From the NCBI RefSeq assembly GCF_025642155.1, contig NZ_CP106798.1, positions 3,658,001-3,722,000 of the forward strand: 64,000 nucleotides of DNA, read 5' to 3'. How positions within the stretch are numbered: the first letter of the stretch is position 1; each line of letters begins with the position of its first letter. The position numbers and the translations under genes were made by a program. Shown here piece after piece: positions 30,332 to 37,949 of this stretch. This DNA comes from Streptomyces sp. HUAS 15-9 (GTDB lineage Bacteria > Actinomycetota > Actinomycetes > Streptomycetales > Streptomycetaceae). The notes under the pieces are model-generated. The model had not been told where the DNA came from. It saw only the letters and a program-made list of their open reading frames with translations, and made no database searches.

Positions 30332-31996
30332 GTGGGCAAGAGAAGGCGCGTCGTCGAACGACGGAACACCAGACCCGCGGTCATCGGCGGAATGATCGCC
30401 GCGGTCGTCGGCGGCGCGGGCCTCGGCGTCTATCTGCTCTACGGCGGCGCGGCGGCCGAGGGACAGGCCGGCGCCACCGGCGACCACAAGACGGTGAAGA
30501 CCGGCCCGCTGTCCGCGACCGAGGTACGGACCACCGCCGAGCGCTTTCTCACGGCCTGGCAGCAGGGCAGGGTGAACCTGGCCGCGGCCACCACGGACGA
30601 CTCCGCCGCCGCCACCGCCCAGCTCACCGGTTACACCAAGGACGCCCGCATCAAGGACGTCACGCTCACCGCGGGCACCCGCACCGGCGCCAAGGTCCCC
30701 TTCTCCGTCAAGGGCACGGTCACCTACAAGGGCATCAGCAAGCCCCTGGCCTACGACAGCTCGCTCACCGTCGTCCGCCGCGCCCGCGACGGGAAGCCGC
30801 TGGTCGACTGGCACGCCTCCGTCGTTCACCCCGACCTGAAGGACGGGGACAAGCTGGTCACCGGCGAGTCAGGCACCCCGCCGATCAAGGCGCTGGACCG
30901 CGACGGAGGGGAGCTGACCGCAGCGAAGTACCCCTCCCTGGGGACGGTGCTCGACGGGCTGCGCGAGAAGTTCGGCAAGACCGCGGGCGGCAAGGCGGGC
31001 GTCGAGCTGCGCGTGGCGCGCGGCAAGGCGTCCACGGCGGACAAGCTCTCCGACAAGACGCTCGTGGAACTCGGCAAGGGCACCCCGGGCACGGTGAGGA
31101 CGACGCTGAGCCCGGCCCTCCAGGCGGCCGCCGAGAAGCAGGTCACCAAGCAGAAGCGGGCCTCGGTCGTGGTCATGCGCCCGTCGAACGGGGAGATCCT
31201 CGCGGTGGCCAACACCAGCCACGGCTTCAACACGGCCTTCCAGGGCTCGCTGGCCCCCGGCTCCACGATGAAGGTCATCACCTCGTCACTGCTGATCGAC
31301 AAGCATCTGGCGTCCGTGGACAAGGAGCACCCCTGTCCGAAGACGGTGAAGTACGGCGGCTGGACCTTCCACAACGACGACGACTTCGAGATCAAGGGCG
31401 GCACGTTCAAGGCGAGCTTCGCCCGCTCCTGCAACACGGCCTTCATCAGCCAGGCGAAGAAGCTCGGCAACGCCGACCTGACGAACCAGGCCCAGCAGGT
31501 CTTCGGTCTTTCCATGAACAACTGGGCGATCGGCGTCCCGACCTTCGACGGGTCGGTGCCGGTGCAGTCGGCGGCCCAGATGGCGGCCTCGCTGATCGGG
31601 CAGGGCGGGGTGCGGATGAACCCGCTGAACATGGCGTCGGTCGCCTCGACCATCAAGGCGGGCGTCTTCCACCAGCCGTATCTGGTCTCCCCGAGCGTGG
31701 ACCACCGCAAGACGGCCACCGCCGGCCGCACCCTGTCCGCAGGAACGCTCTCCCAGCTGCGCGAACTGATGCGGTACACGGCCGCGTACGGCACGGCGGC
31801 CGAGGCGATGTCCGGTCTCGGCCCCGACTACGGCGCCAAGACGGGCTCGGCGGAGGTCGACGGCCAGAAGAAGCCCAACGGCTGGTTCACCGCGTACCGC
31901 GGTGACCTCGCGGCCGCGGGCGTGGTCCAGGCCGGCGGGCACGGCGGCGACACGGCGGGACCGATCGTGGCGGCACTGCTGAAGATGGGCAGCTGA
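30332..31996 (+). CDS. Class B-type penicillin-binding protein with MecA_N-like domain (copy 2)
   Basis: This is the 554-residue tandem paralogue of the preceding gene. A basic N-terminus and a membrane helix at residues 15-40 lead into the MecA_N-like domain (TAERFLTAWQQGRVNLAAATT). The transpeptidase domain has STMK (Ser311), SCN (Ser366) and KTG (Lys503). GTG 30332 has GGAGG ten bases upstream. The 105-base gap has its own candidate -10 (TAGGGT near 30253). Both copies retain all catalytic motifs, so neither is a decayed duplicate. Confidence 0.92.
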   Translation: MGKRRRVVERRNTRPAVIGGMIAAVVGGAGLGVYLLYGGAAAEGQAGATGDHKTVKTGPLSATEVRTTAERFLTAWQQGRVNLAAATTDDSAAATAQLTGYTKDARIKDVTLTAGTRTGAKVPFSVKGTVTYKGISKPLAYDSSLTVVRRARDGKPLVDWHASVVHPDLKDGDKLVTGESGTPPIKALDRDGGELTAAKYPSLGTVLDGLREKFGKTAGGKAGVELRVARGKASTADKLSDKTLVELGKGTPGTVRTTLSPALQAAAEKQVTKQKRASVVVMRPSNGEILAVANTSHGFNTAFQGSLAPGSTMKVITSSLLIDKHLASVDKEHPCPKTVKYGGWTFHNDDDFEIKGGTFKASFARSCNTAFISQAKKLGNADLTNQAQQVFGLSMNNWAIGVPTFDGSVPVQSAAQMAASLIGQGGVRMNPLNMASVASTIKAGVFHQPYLVSPSVDHRKTATAGRTLSAGTLSQLRELMRYTAAYGTAAEAMSGLGPDYGAKTGSAEVDGQKKPNGWFTAYRGDLAAAGVVQAGGHGGDTAGPIVAALLKMGS

Positions 31997-32018
31997 GCCC
32001 CGGCGGGCGGCCGGGCCC

Positions 32019-32372
32019 TCAATGGGGCACGGGCTCGGCGGCCATGTACGTCCGCCTCAGGAACCGCAGCAGAGCCTTCGACTCGAACTGCACCACCTCG
32101 ACCCCGCCCGGGGAGTGGAACTCCACCACGGCCTGGACCCGGCCGCACGGCCACACCCGTACGTCCCCGCTCTCGGCCGGCGCCCGCAGCCCTTGTTCCA
32201 GCAGCGCTCTGGAGAACGTCCACTCGTGCGGCCCGGGAAGTCCGACCCGCACCGCCCGGGGATCCGCGTCGGGGTCGTAGCGCAGGACGACCGGGACCGC
32301 CGGTTCCTCCTGCATGTTCACGTTCTCTTCCGTGACTATGTGGGCACGGGCGTACTGTTCCACTACGGACAT
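32019..32372 (-). CDS. ssgE: SsgA-like sporulation cell-division protein
   Basis: This 117-residue SALP protein has the family blocks VPVVLRYDPDADPRAVRVGLPG (start), EWTFSRALLEQGL and VRVWP, and ends in ALLRFLRRTYMAAEP. SALPs occur in sporulating actinomycetes and steer septum and spore-wall enzymes. SsgE affects spore separation in S. coelicolor, where it lies next to two PBP genes as here, and the symbol rests on that remembered synteny. ATG 32372 has GAGGG seven bases upstream. Transcription is convergent with the PBPs. Confidence 0.88.
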   Translation of the reverse strand: MSVVEQYARAHIVTEENVNMQEEPAVPVVLRYDPDADPRAVRVGLPGPHEWTFSRALLEQGLRAPAESGDVRVWPCGRVQAVVEFHSPGGVEVVQFESKALLRFLRRTYMAAEPVPH

Positions 32373-32509
32373 CGGATCGCCCTCTCACGCTGCGTCACCT
32401 GTGCGGAAGTCATGCCTCCGCCCCTACTTCAATGTCGCATATTTCCCATATTGTGCTCATTGAACCCTGCGCATCTTGGTGTCGATACGCACACACCAGC
32501 TCCTCGCTC

Positions 32510-32540
32510 TTGCAAGACGTTCGCAACAAGCCGCTAAAAT
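32510..32540 (+). promoter_or_regulatory. Nur-box-like site over nikM promoter
   Basis: TTGCAA (32510-32515), five bases and TCGCAA (32521-32526) match at 11 of 12 positions the nickel-repressor box tTGCaa-N5-ttGCAA described for Streptomyces Nur. The first half also acts as -35, 19 bp before TAAAAT (32535-32540), which ends six bases before the GTG start. Bound Nur would block the promoter when nickel is plentiful. Confidence 0.7.
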
Positions 32541-32546
32541 CAAACG

Positions 32547-33623
32547 GTGCACGTACCTGACGGATTCATCGACGCCCCCACCTCCGCGGTCGCCGGAGTG
32601 GTCGCAGCCGGCGCCCTCGCCGTGAGTCTGCGCGGCGCGCGCCGCGAGCTCGACGAGCGCACCGCCCCGCTTGCCGGACTGATGGCGGCGTTCATCTTCG
32701 CCGTACAGATGCTCAACTTCCCCGTCGCGGCCGGAACAAGCGGCCATCTGCTCGGCGGCGCCCTCGCGGCGATACTCGTCGGCCCCTACACGGGCGTGCT
32801 CTGTGTCTCCGTCGTCCTGCTCATGCAGGGCATCCTCTTCGCGGACGGCGGCCTCACCGCGCTCGGCGTCAACATCACGGACATGGCGATCGTCACGACG
32901 GTCGTGTCGTACGCGGTCTTCCGCGGCCTGGTGAAGGTGCTCCCCCGCAAGCGGCGCTCGGTGACCGTCGCCTCCTTCGTCGCCGCCGTCCTCTCCGTCC
33001 CGGCCGCGGCCGTCGCCTTCACGCTGATCTACGCGGTCGGCGGCACCACCGACGTCGCCATCGGCAAGGTCGCCACCGCGATGATCGGCGTCCACGTCCT
33101 CATCGGCATCGGCGAGGCCGCGATCACCGCGCTCACGGTCGGCGCCGTCATCGCCGTACGGCCGGACCTCGTGTACGGCGCCCGCGGACTCCAGCAGCGC
33201 CTGAAGCTGCGGGTGAACGGCGAACTCGTCGACGCGCCCGCCGTCCGGCCGGTCCCCGTCGCGGCCGCCGCCCGCTCGCACCGCACACTGTGGATCACCG
33301 GCCTGGTCACGTCCCTGGTGCTCGCCGGGTTCGTCAGCTTCTACGCCTCCGCCGACCCCGACGGCCTGGAGAAGGTCGCGCACGACAAGGGCATCGACCA
33401 GAAGGCCGAGAAGCACGCGTCCGACGGCTCCCCGCTCGCCGGCTACGGCGTGAAGGATGTCTCCGACTCCCGTCTCTCCGGCGGACTCGCGGGTGTGATC
33501 GGCGTCGGGGTCACGGTCGTCGCGGGCAGCACCGTGTTCTGGGTGGTGCGCAGGCGCCGTACGAACGACGTCTCGCCCACGAGCACGGCGAGCACGGCGA
33601 GCACGGCGAGCACGGGCGTCTGA
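32547..33623 (+). CDS. nikMN: ECF nickel transporter substrate-binding fusion NikMN
   Basis: This 358-residue membrane protein is the S component of a group I ECF metal transporter. The invariant N-terminus is MHVPDGFI, where His2 coordinates the metal, and about seven helices follow. A C-terminal CbiN/PDGLE domain begins at HRTLWITGLV and contains PDGLEKVA. A tail of alternating Ser/Thr/Ala (TSTASTASTAS) ends the protein. The CbiM/cobalt family is structurally identical; the Nur-like box argues for nickel. The gene starts with a leaderless GTG. Confidence 0.87.
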   Translation: MHVPDGFIDAPTSAVAGVVAAGALAVSLRGARRELDERTAPLAGLMAAFIFAVQMLNFPVAAGTSGHLLGGALAAILVGPYTGVLCVSVVLLMQGILFADGGLTALGVNITDMAIVTTVVSYAVFRGLVKVLPRKRRSVTVASFVAAVLSVPAAAVAFTLIYAVGGTTDVAIGKVATAMIGVHVLIGIGEAAITALTVGAVIAVRPDLVYGARGLQQRLKLRVNGELVDAPAVRPVPVAAAARSHRTLWITGLVTSLVLAGFVSFYASADPDGLEKVAHDKGIDQKAEKHASDGSPLAGYGVKDVSDSRLSGGLAGVIGVGVTVVAGSTVFWVVRRRRTNDVSPTSTASTASTASTGV

Positions 33624-33624
33624 C

Positions 33625-34416
33625 ATGGGGGCCGGACACGCGCACAGGCTCTACCGGCACGGGCACTCCCCCGTGCACACACTGCCGCCGCACACCAAGC
33701 TGGCCGCCGTCTTCGCCTTCGTGGTGGTCGTGGTGTCGACCCCGCGCGAGGCGATGTGGGCGTTCGGGCTGTACGCCGTACTGCTCGCGTACGTCGCATA
33801 CCTCGCGCGCGTGCCCGCCGGCTTCCTGCTCAAGCGGCTGCTCATCGAGGTGCCGTTCGTCGCCTTCGCGGTGCTCATGCCGTTCGTGGCCGAGGGCGCG
33901 CGGGTGGACGTCCTCGGCCTGTCGCTGAGCGTCAACGGCCTGTGGGGCGCCTGGAACGTGCTCGCCAAGGGCACGCTGGGCGTCGCGGCCTCCGTGCTGC
34001 TGGCCGCCACCACCGAGCTGCGTGAACTCATCCTCGGCCTGCAGCGCCTCAGACTCCCCTCGCTGCTCGTCCAGATCGCGTCCTTCATGATCCGCTACGG
34101 CGATGTCATCACCGACGAGATGCGCCGGATGCGGATCGCCCGGGAGTCGCGCGGCTTCGAGGCGAGCGGCGTACGCCACTGGGGAGTGCTCGCCAAGTCG
34201 GCCGGCGCGCTCTTCATCCGCTCCTACGAGCGCGGCGAGCGTGTGCATCTGTCCATGGTGAGCCGGGGATACTCCCCCACTACCAAACGTGTGGGCGGTG
34301 CCCCCAGTTCGATGCCGGTCATCGACGAGGTGACCGCGTCCCGGGCGCAGTGGTCGTACGCCCTCGCCCTCCCCTGCGCCGCCCTCGTCGTCTGTCTGCT
34401 GGGATGGATCCTGTGA
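33625..34416 (+). CDS. nikQ: ECF metal transporter transmembrane (T) component
   Basis: This is a 263-residue CbiQ/NikQ-type coupling protein with four to six helices and the cytoplasmic coupling motifs RRMRIARESRG and ERGERVHLSMVSRGY. It begins two bases after the nikMN stop codon. Between SRGY and MPVIDEV, where family members normally have only a few residues, there are 13 extra residues (SPTTKRVGGAPSS). They are encoded by a hairpin-forming insertion (34271-34308) that keeps the frame. The insertion sits next to the second coupling helix, so its effect on function is uncertain. Confidence 0.88.
   Translation: MGAGHAHRLYRHGHSPVHTLPPHTKLAAVFAFVVVVVSTPREAMWAFGLYAVLLAYVAYLARVPAGFLLKRLLIEVPFVAFAVLMPFVAEGARVDVLGLSLSVNGLWGAWNVLAKGTLGVAASVLLAATTELRELILGLQRLRLPSLLVQIASFMIRYGDVITDEMRRMRIARESRGFEASGVRHWGVLAKSAGALFIRSYERGERVHLSMVSRGYSPTTKRVGGAPSSMPVIDEVTASRAQWSYALALPCAALVVCLLGWIL
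34271..34308 (+). repeat. REP-like hairpin inserted in frame within nikQ
   Basis: CTCCCCCAC and GTGGGCGGTGCCCCCAG flank a short loop. The pattern resembles the CTCCCCCA...TGCCCCCA elements common between Streptomyces genes. Here it is translated. Confidence 0.55.
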
Positions 34417-35171
34417 AACCTTCGCTGGAAGTGGCCGGGCTGGCCTTCGCGTACCCCGACGGCCACCAGGCGCTGTTCGGCGTGGACTTCTCGATCGAGC
34501 GCGGCGAACGGGTCGCGCTGCTCGGCCCGAACGGCGCCGGCAAGACGACCCTGGTGCTGCACCTCAACGGCATCCTGGGCGGCGGCACCGGCACGGTGAC
34601 CGTGGCCGGGCTGCCGGTCGGCCGGGAGCACATGGCCGAGATCAGGCGGAAGGTCGGCATCGTCTTCCAGGACCCGGACGACCAGCTCTTCATGCCGACC
34701 GTGCGGGAGGACGTGGCGTTCGGTCCGGCCGCGGCCGGTCTGAAGGGGGCCGCGCTGGAGGAGCGGGTGCGCACGGCTCTGGAGCAGGTCGGTATGCGGG
34801 ACTTCGCCGACCGGCCGCCGCACCATCTGTCCTTCGGCCAGCGCCGCCGGGTCGCGGTCGCGACGGTCCTTGCGATGGAGCCGGAGATCCTCGTCCTCGA
34901 CGAGCCGTCCTCCAACCTGGACCCGGCCTCACGCCGCGAACTGGCCGACATCCTGCGCTCGCTGGACGTCACGGTCCTGATGGTCACGCACGATCTGCCC
35001 TACGCACTGGAACTGTGCCCGCGCTCGCTGATCCTGAGCGACGGTGTGATCGCCGCGGACGGCCCGACGGGCGAGCTCCTGTCCAACGACACGCTGATGC
35101 GCGCCCACCGCCTTGAGTTGCCGTTCGGCTTCGACCCGAGGTCCGTTCCGGCCACCGCCGAGCGGACCTGA
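34413..35171 (+). CDS. nikO: ECF metal transporter ATPase
   Basis: This 252-residue energy-coupling ATPase has Walker A GPNGAGKTT (about residue 37), a Q-loop in FQDPDDQLF, signature LSFGQRRR, Walker B ILVLDEPSSNLD and the H-loop THDLPYAL. The LSFGQ variant is typical of CbiO/NikO. GTG 34413 overlaps the nikQ stop (GTGA). An in-frame ATG at 34404 is possible but has no RBS. It completes nikMN-Q-O. Confidence 0.92.
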   Translation: MKPSLEVAGLAFAYPDGHQALFGVDFSIERGERVALLGPNGAGKTTLVLHLNGILGGGTGTVTVAGLPVGREHMAEIRRKVGIVFQDPDDQLFMPTVREDVAFGPAAAGLKGAALEERVRTALEQVGMRDFADRPPHHLSFGQRRRVAVATVLAMEPEILVLDEPSSNLDPASRRELADILRSLDVTVLMVTHDLPYALELCPRSLILSDGVIAADGPTGELLSNDTLMRAHRLELPFGFDPRSVPATAERT

Positions 35172-35217
35172 CACGTTTCCGTGACGGCCGTCCCGGATCG
35201 TCCGGGACAATGGGCGG

Positions 35218-35676
35218 GTGACGCATGAAGAGGACGCCGGGTCGCTGCTGCTCGACGAGCAGCTCTGCTTCGCGCTGTACGCGGCCCAGCGCACCGTGAC
35301 CGCGGCGTACCGCCCGCTCCTCGACGAACTCGGCCTGACCTACCCGCAGTACCTCGTCCTCCTTGTCCTGTGGGAGCGCGGCGAGACCACGGTGAAGGAA
35401 CTTGCCGCGGCCCTGCGCCTCGACTACGGCACGGTGTCGCCGCTGCTGAAGCGGCTGGCGGCGGCGGGTCTGGTGCGCCGAGAGCGCTCGGCGCGGGACG
35501 AGCGCTCGGTGCTGGTCGCCTGCACCGAGCGCGGGGGCGAACTGCGGGAACGCGCGGCGCGGGTCCCCGGCGCGCTGCTCACGACGACGGGGCTGAGCGC
35601 TCCCGAGATCGCGCGGCTGCGCGAGGAGCTGTGGCGGCTCGCGGAGCGCGTCGAGCACGCCTCCGCCCGGCCCTGA
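35218..35676 (+). CDS. ohrR: MarR-family organic-peroxide sensor (OhrR-like)
   Basis: This 152-residue MarR protein of the OhrR group carries the peroxide-sensing cysteine at Cys17 in LLLDEQLCFALYAAQR, matching B. subtilis OhrR Cys15. The winged helix includes VKELAAALRLDYGTVSPLLKRLAAAGLV and RDERSVLVA. Oxidation of the cysteine by organic hydroperoxides is expected to release DNA. GTG 35218 lies six bases after GACAAT, a leaderless arrangement. Its partner ohr follows after 103 bases. Confidence 0.87.
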   Translation: MTHEEDAGSLLLDEQLCFALYAAQRTVTAAYRPLLDELGLTYPQYLVLLVLWERGETTVKELAAALRLDYGTVSPLLKRLAAAGLVRRERSARDERSVLVACTERGGELRERAARVPGALLTTTGLSAPEIARLREELWRLAERVEHASARP

Positions 35677-35731
35677 CGGACTACCCGCGGTCACCGAGCC
35701 CTGACGGCGACAACCGACCTACCGGCCAGTA

Positions 35732-35755
35732 TCTTGTGCACGATGTACTTGTGCA
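35732..35755 (+). promoter_or_regulatory. Repeated operator upstream of ohr
   Basis: CTTGTGCAC occurs twice in direct orientation (35732-35740 and 35747-35755), offset by 15 bp, each containing the palindrome GTGCAC. It overlaps the ohr promoter and is a candidate OhrR operator, although it differs from the AT-rich OhrR consensus of Bacillus. Confidence 0.5.
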
Positions 35756-35779
35756 CACCTGTTCCGGGGAAGGCCGACC

Positions 35780-36244
35780 ATGACTGACGGCACCGCTGCA
35801 ACCGACGGCACCGCTGTTGACACCCGCCCGACGAAGATCATGTACGTCGCCGAAGCCACCGCGCACGGCGGCCGGGACGGGTACGTCACCAGTCAGGACG
35901 GCGAGATCGAGCTGAAGGTCGCGATGCCGCCGGAGCTGGGCGGGGACGGCAACGGCACCAACCCGGAGCAGCTGTTCGCCGCCGGCTACAGCTCCTGCTT
36001 CCACAACGCACTGATCCTGGTCGGCAACCGCGCGGGCTACGACCTGACCGGCTCCACCGTCGCCGCGAAGGTCGGCATCGGCCCGAACAAGCACCGCGGC
36101 TACGGCCTGGCCGTCGCCCTCAGCGTCTCCCTCCCGGTCCTCGACGCGGACGTCGCGACGAAGCTGGTCGACGCGGCCCACGAGGTGTGCCCGTACTCCA
36201 ACGCGACACGCGGCAACATCGACGTGACGATCGTGCTGGGCTGA
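35780..36244 (+). CDS. ohr: Organic hydroperoxide resistance protein
   Basis: This 154-residue thiol peroxidase of the OsmC/Ohr family reduces organic hydroperoxides, typically with lipoylated partners. The catalytic cysteine pair is Cys73 (SSCFHNAL) and Cys137 (EVCPYSNA), and the supporting Glu is in NPEQLFAAGY. The N-terminus has an extra Thr/Asp-rich 15 residues. The ATG has GGGGAAGG upstream. Pairing with the OhrR-like gene indicates peroxide induction. Confidence 0.93.
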   Translation: MTDGTAATDGTAVDTRPTKIMYVAEATAHGGRDGYVTSQDGEIELKVAMPPELGGDGNGTNPEQLFAAGYSSCFHNALILVGNRAGYDLTGSTVAAKVGIGPNKHRGYGLAVALSVSLPVLDADVATKLVDAAHEVCPYSNATRGNIDVTIVLG

Positions 36245-36373
36245 ATCCCGGCACCAGCCACAAGTGCGGACCCTAGGACACCAAACCGTAACCAGATCCG
36301 ACACCCCGCCGAGGAATCCAAGGCCTCAGTCCCGTGTTTCACTCGCTGGCGCAGGCAAGTGGAGGGACCGGGC

Positions 36374-37558
36374 GTGGGCGTGGATGTGGATGTGAACGGC
36401 ACAGTCGCCGAGGGCTTCGAGCCGGTCAGGGCGGCGTTCGCGCACAACTTCGGGCTGCTCGGCGACCGGGGCGCGGCCGTCGCCGTGTACCGGGACGGGC
36501 ACCGCGTGGTCGACCTGTGGGGCGGGACGAAGGACGTCGACGGTACGGCCCCCTGGGAGCACGGCACCGCGCAGATCGTGCGCTCCGCGACCAAGGGCGT
36601 CGCCGCCGCCGCGCTGCTGCTCCTGCACCAGCGCGGTGAGCTGGACCTGGACGCGCCGGTGGGCGAGTACTGGCCGGAGTTCAAGGCGGCGGGCAAGGAG
36701 AGCACGCTGGTCCGGCATGTGCTCGCGCACCGCGCCGGCGTCCCCGCGCTCGACCGTCCGCTGACGCCGGAACAGGCCGCCGACCCCGACCTCGGCGCAC
36801 AGGCCGTCGCGGCCCAGGCACCGGCGTGGGAGCCGGGCACCGACCACGGCTACCACGCGCACACGTACGGCTGGCTCACCGGCGAACTGGTGCGTCGCGT
36901 CACCGGCCGCCCGATCGGGGAGTTCATAGCGACCGAGATCGCCGGTCCGGCCGACGCCTACCTCTGGCTCGGCCTGCCGGAGTCCGAGGCCGCGCGCGTG
37001 GGCCGGGTCGGTTCCGTCGAGGCCACCGAGGCGGGCGGCGCGCTGAGGACCCGTCCGAAGCGGTCCGTCTCCGAGGCCTACGCCGATCCGGAGTCCCTGA
37101 CCCGCCGTGCCTTCGCCGCGATCACCCCGCTCGCCGACGAGAACGCGCCCGCCTACCGCACCGCCGCCCTCCCCGCCTCCAACGGCATCGCCACCGCCGA
37201 CGGTCTGGCCCGCTTCTACGCCTCGCTGATCGGCGAGGTGGACGGCGGCACACGGCTGTTCCACCCCGGGACGGTCGAGTCGGCCCGGGGCGAGCAGTCG
37301 GCCGGGCCGGACCGCGTGCTCGTGGTGAACACCCGGTTCGGCCTCGGCTACATGCTGCACGGCGGCGCGTCGCCGCTGCTGTCCCCCGGCTCCTTCGGCC
37401 ACCCGGGCCGCGGTGGTGCCCTCGCCTTCGCCGATCCCGAGTCGGGCATCGCCTTCGGCTATGTCACCAACGGCTTCCGCAAGAGCGTGACGGCGGACCC
37501 GCGGGCGCAGGCGCTGGTGCGGGCGGTGCGGACGGCCCTGGAGCGCGTCACACGTTGA
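36374..37558 (+). CDS. Class C beta-lactamase-like serine hydrolase/esterase
   Basis: This 394-residue hydrolase of the EstB/class C fold has the nucleophile SATK (Ser71) within IVRSATKGVAAAALLLL. The second motif is YHAHTYGWLTGELV and the third block is FGHPGRGGALAF. No signal peptide is visible, so it is cytoplasmic and more likely an esterase or peptidase than a resistance enzyme. GTG 36374 was chosen because GGAGGG lies seven bases upstream; GTG 36359 is an alternative. Its 3' end overlaps the convergent DUF1876 gene by 11 bases. Confidence 0.85.
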   Translation: MGVDVDVNGTVAEGFEPVRAAFAHNFGLLGDRGAAVAVYRDGHRVVDLWGGTKDVDGTAPWEHGTAQIVRSATKGVAAAALLLLHQRGELDLDAPVGEYWPEFKAAGKESTLVRHVLAHRAGVPALDRPLTPEQAADPDLGAQAVAAQAPAWEPGTDHGYHAHTYGWLTGELVRRVTGRPIGEFIATEIAGPADAYLWLGLPESEAARVGRVGSVEATEAGGALRTRPKRSVSEAYADPESLTRRAFAAITPLADENAPAYRTAALPASNGIATADGLARFYASLIGEVDGGTRLFHPGTVESARGEQSAGPDRVLVVNTRFGLGYMLHGGASPLLSPGSFGHPGRGGALAFADPESGIAFGYVTNGFRKSVTADPRAQALVRAVRTALERVTR

Positions 37559-37823
37559 TCGGGTGCGAGGTCCGCCCGGACGCCGAGTCGATCTCTCCGT
37601 GTGCCTTGGTCAGCAACTGCATCGCCAGTTCGTTGAGCGCCCGCGCCCCGGCTATCTCCTCGCCGACGCGTGGCTGATTTGCGTCGGTGTGGTGCCTGCT
37701 GGCACTCCCGTGCGCCCGTACCTCACTGCCGTCGGGCAGACGCACCAGCGCGGCCGCCCGCGTGTGCAGATCGTCCTCCTGGAACTCCAGCTCGACATGC
37801 CATCCCACAGTGGTGTGCATCAT
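37548..37823 (-). CDS. DUF1876 (dsRBD-like) small protein
   Basis: This 91-residue cytoplasmic protein of the DUF1876 family, described as having a dsRBD-like fold, is common in Streptomyces. Recognisable blocks are GWHVELEFQEDDLHTRAAALVRLPDGSEVRAHG and ALNELAMQLLTKAHGEI. ATG 37823 follows GGAGG by eight bases; a second Met follows directly. Function is unknown. It overlaps the convergent hydrolase gene. Confidence 0.8.
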   Translation of the reverse strand: MMHTTVGWHVELEFQEDDLHTRAAALVRLPDGSEVRAHGSASRHHTDANQPRVGEEIAGARALNELAMQLLTKAHGEIDSASGRTSHPINV

Positions 37824-37949
37824 GAGGACCACCTCCGGAGTCACTGCTTCCAGGGTGCTCCTCGACGCCCCCGGCGTCACGTCGGCCCGAAAACTGGCTT
37901 TCCGTTAGGAAACAGACATCCGGGACGGGCTTCCGAAACGGGCTTCTCC

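Noticed and set aside
28607..31996. Beta-lactam biosynthesis or resistance cluster (PBPs, beta-lactamase-like and penicillin-acylase genes in one window)
   Set aside because: The genes are scattered over 35 kb among housekeeping genes with no biosynthetic enzymes; each is common in Streptomyces core genomes.
32373..32546. Cobalamin riboswitch upstream of the CbiM-like gene
   Set aside because: No B12-box-like conserved sequence was seen, and the -10 box is six bases from the start codon, leaving no room for a leader RNA.
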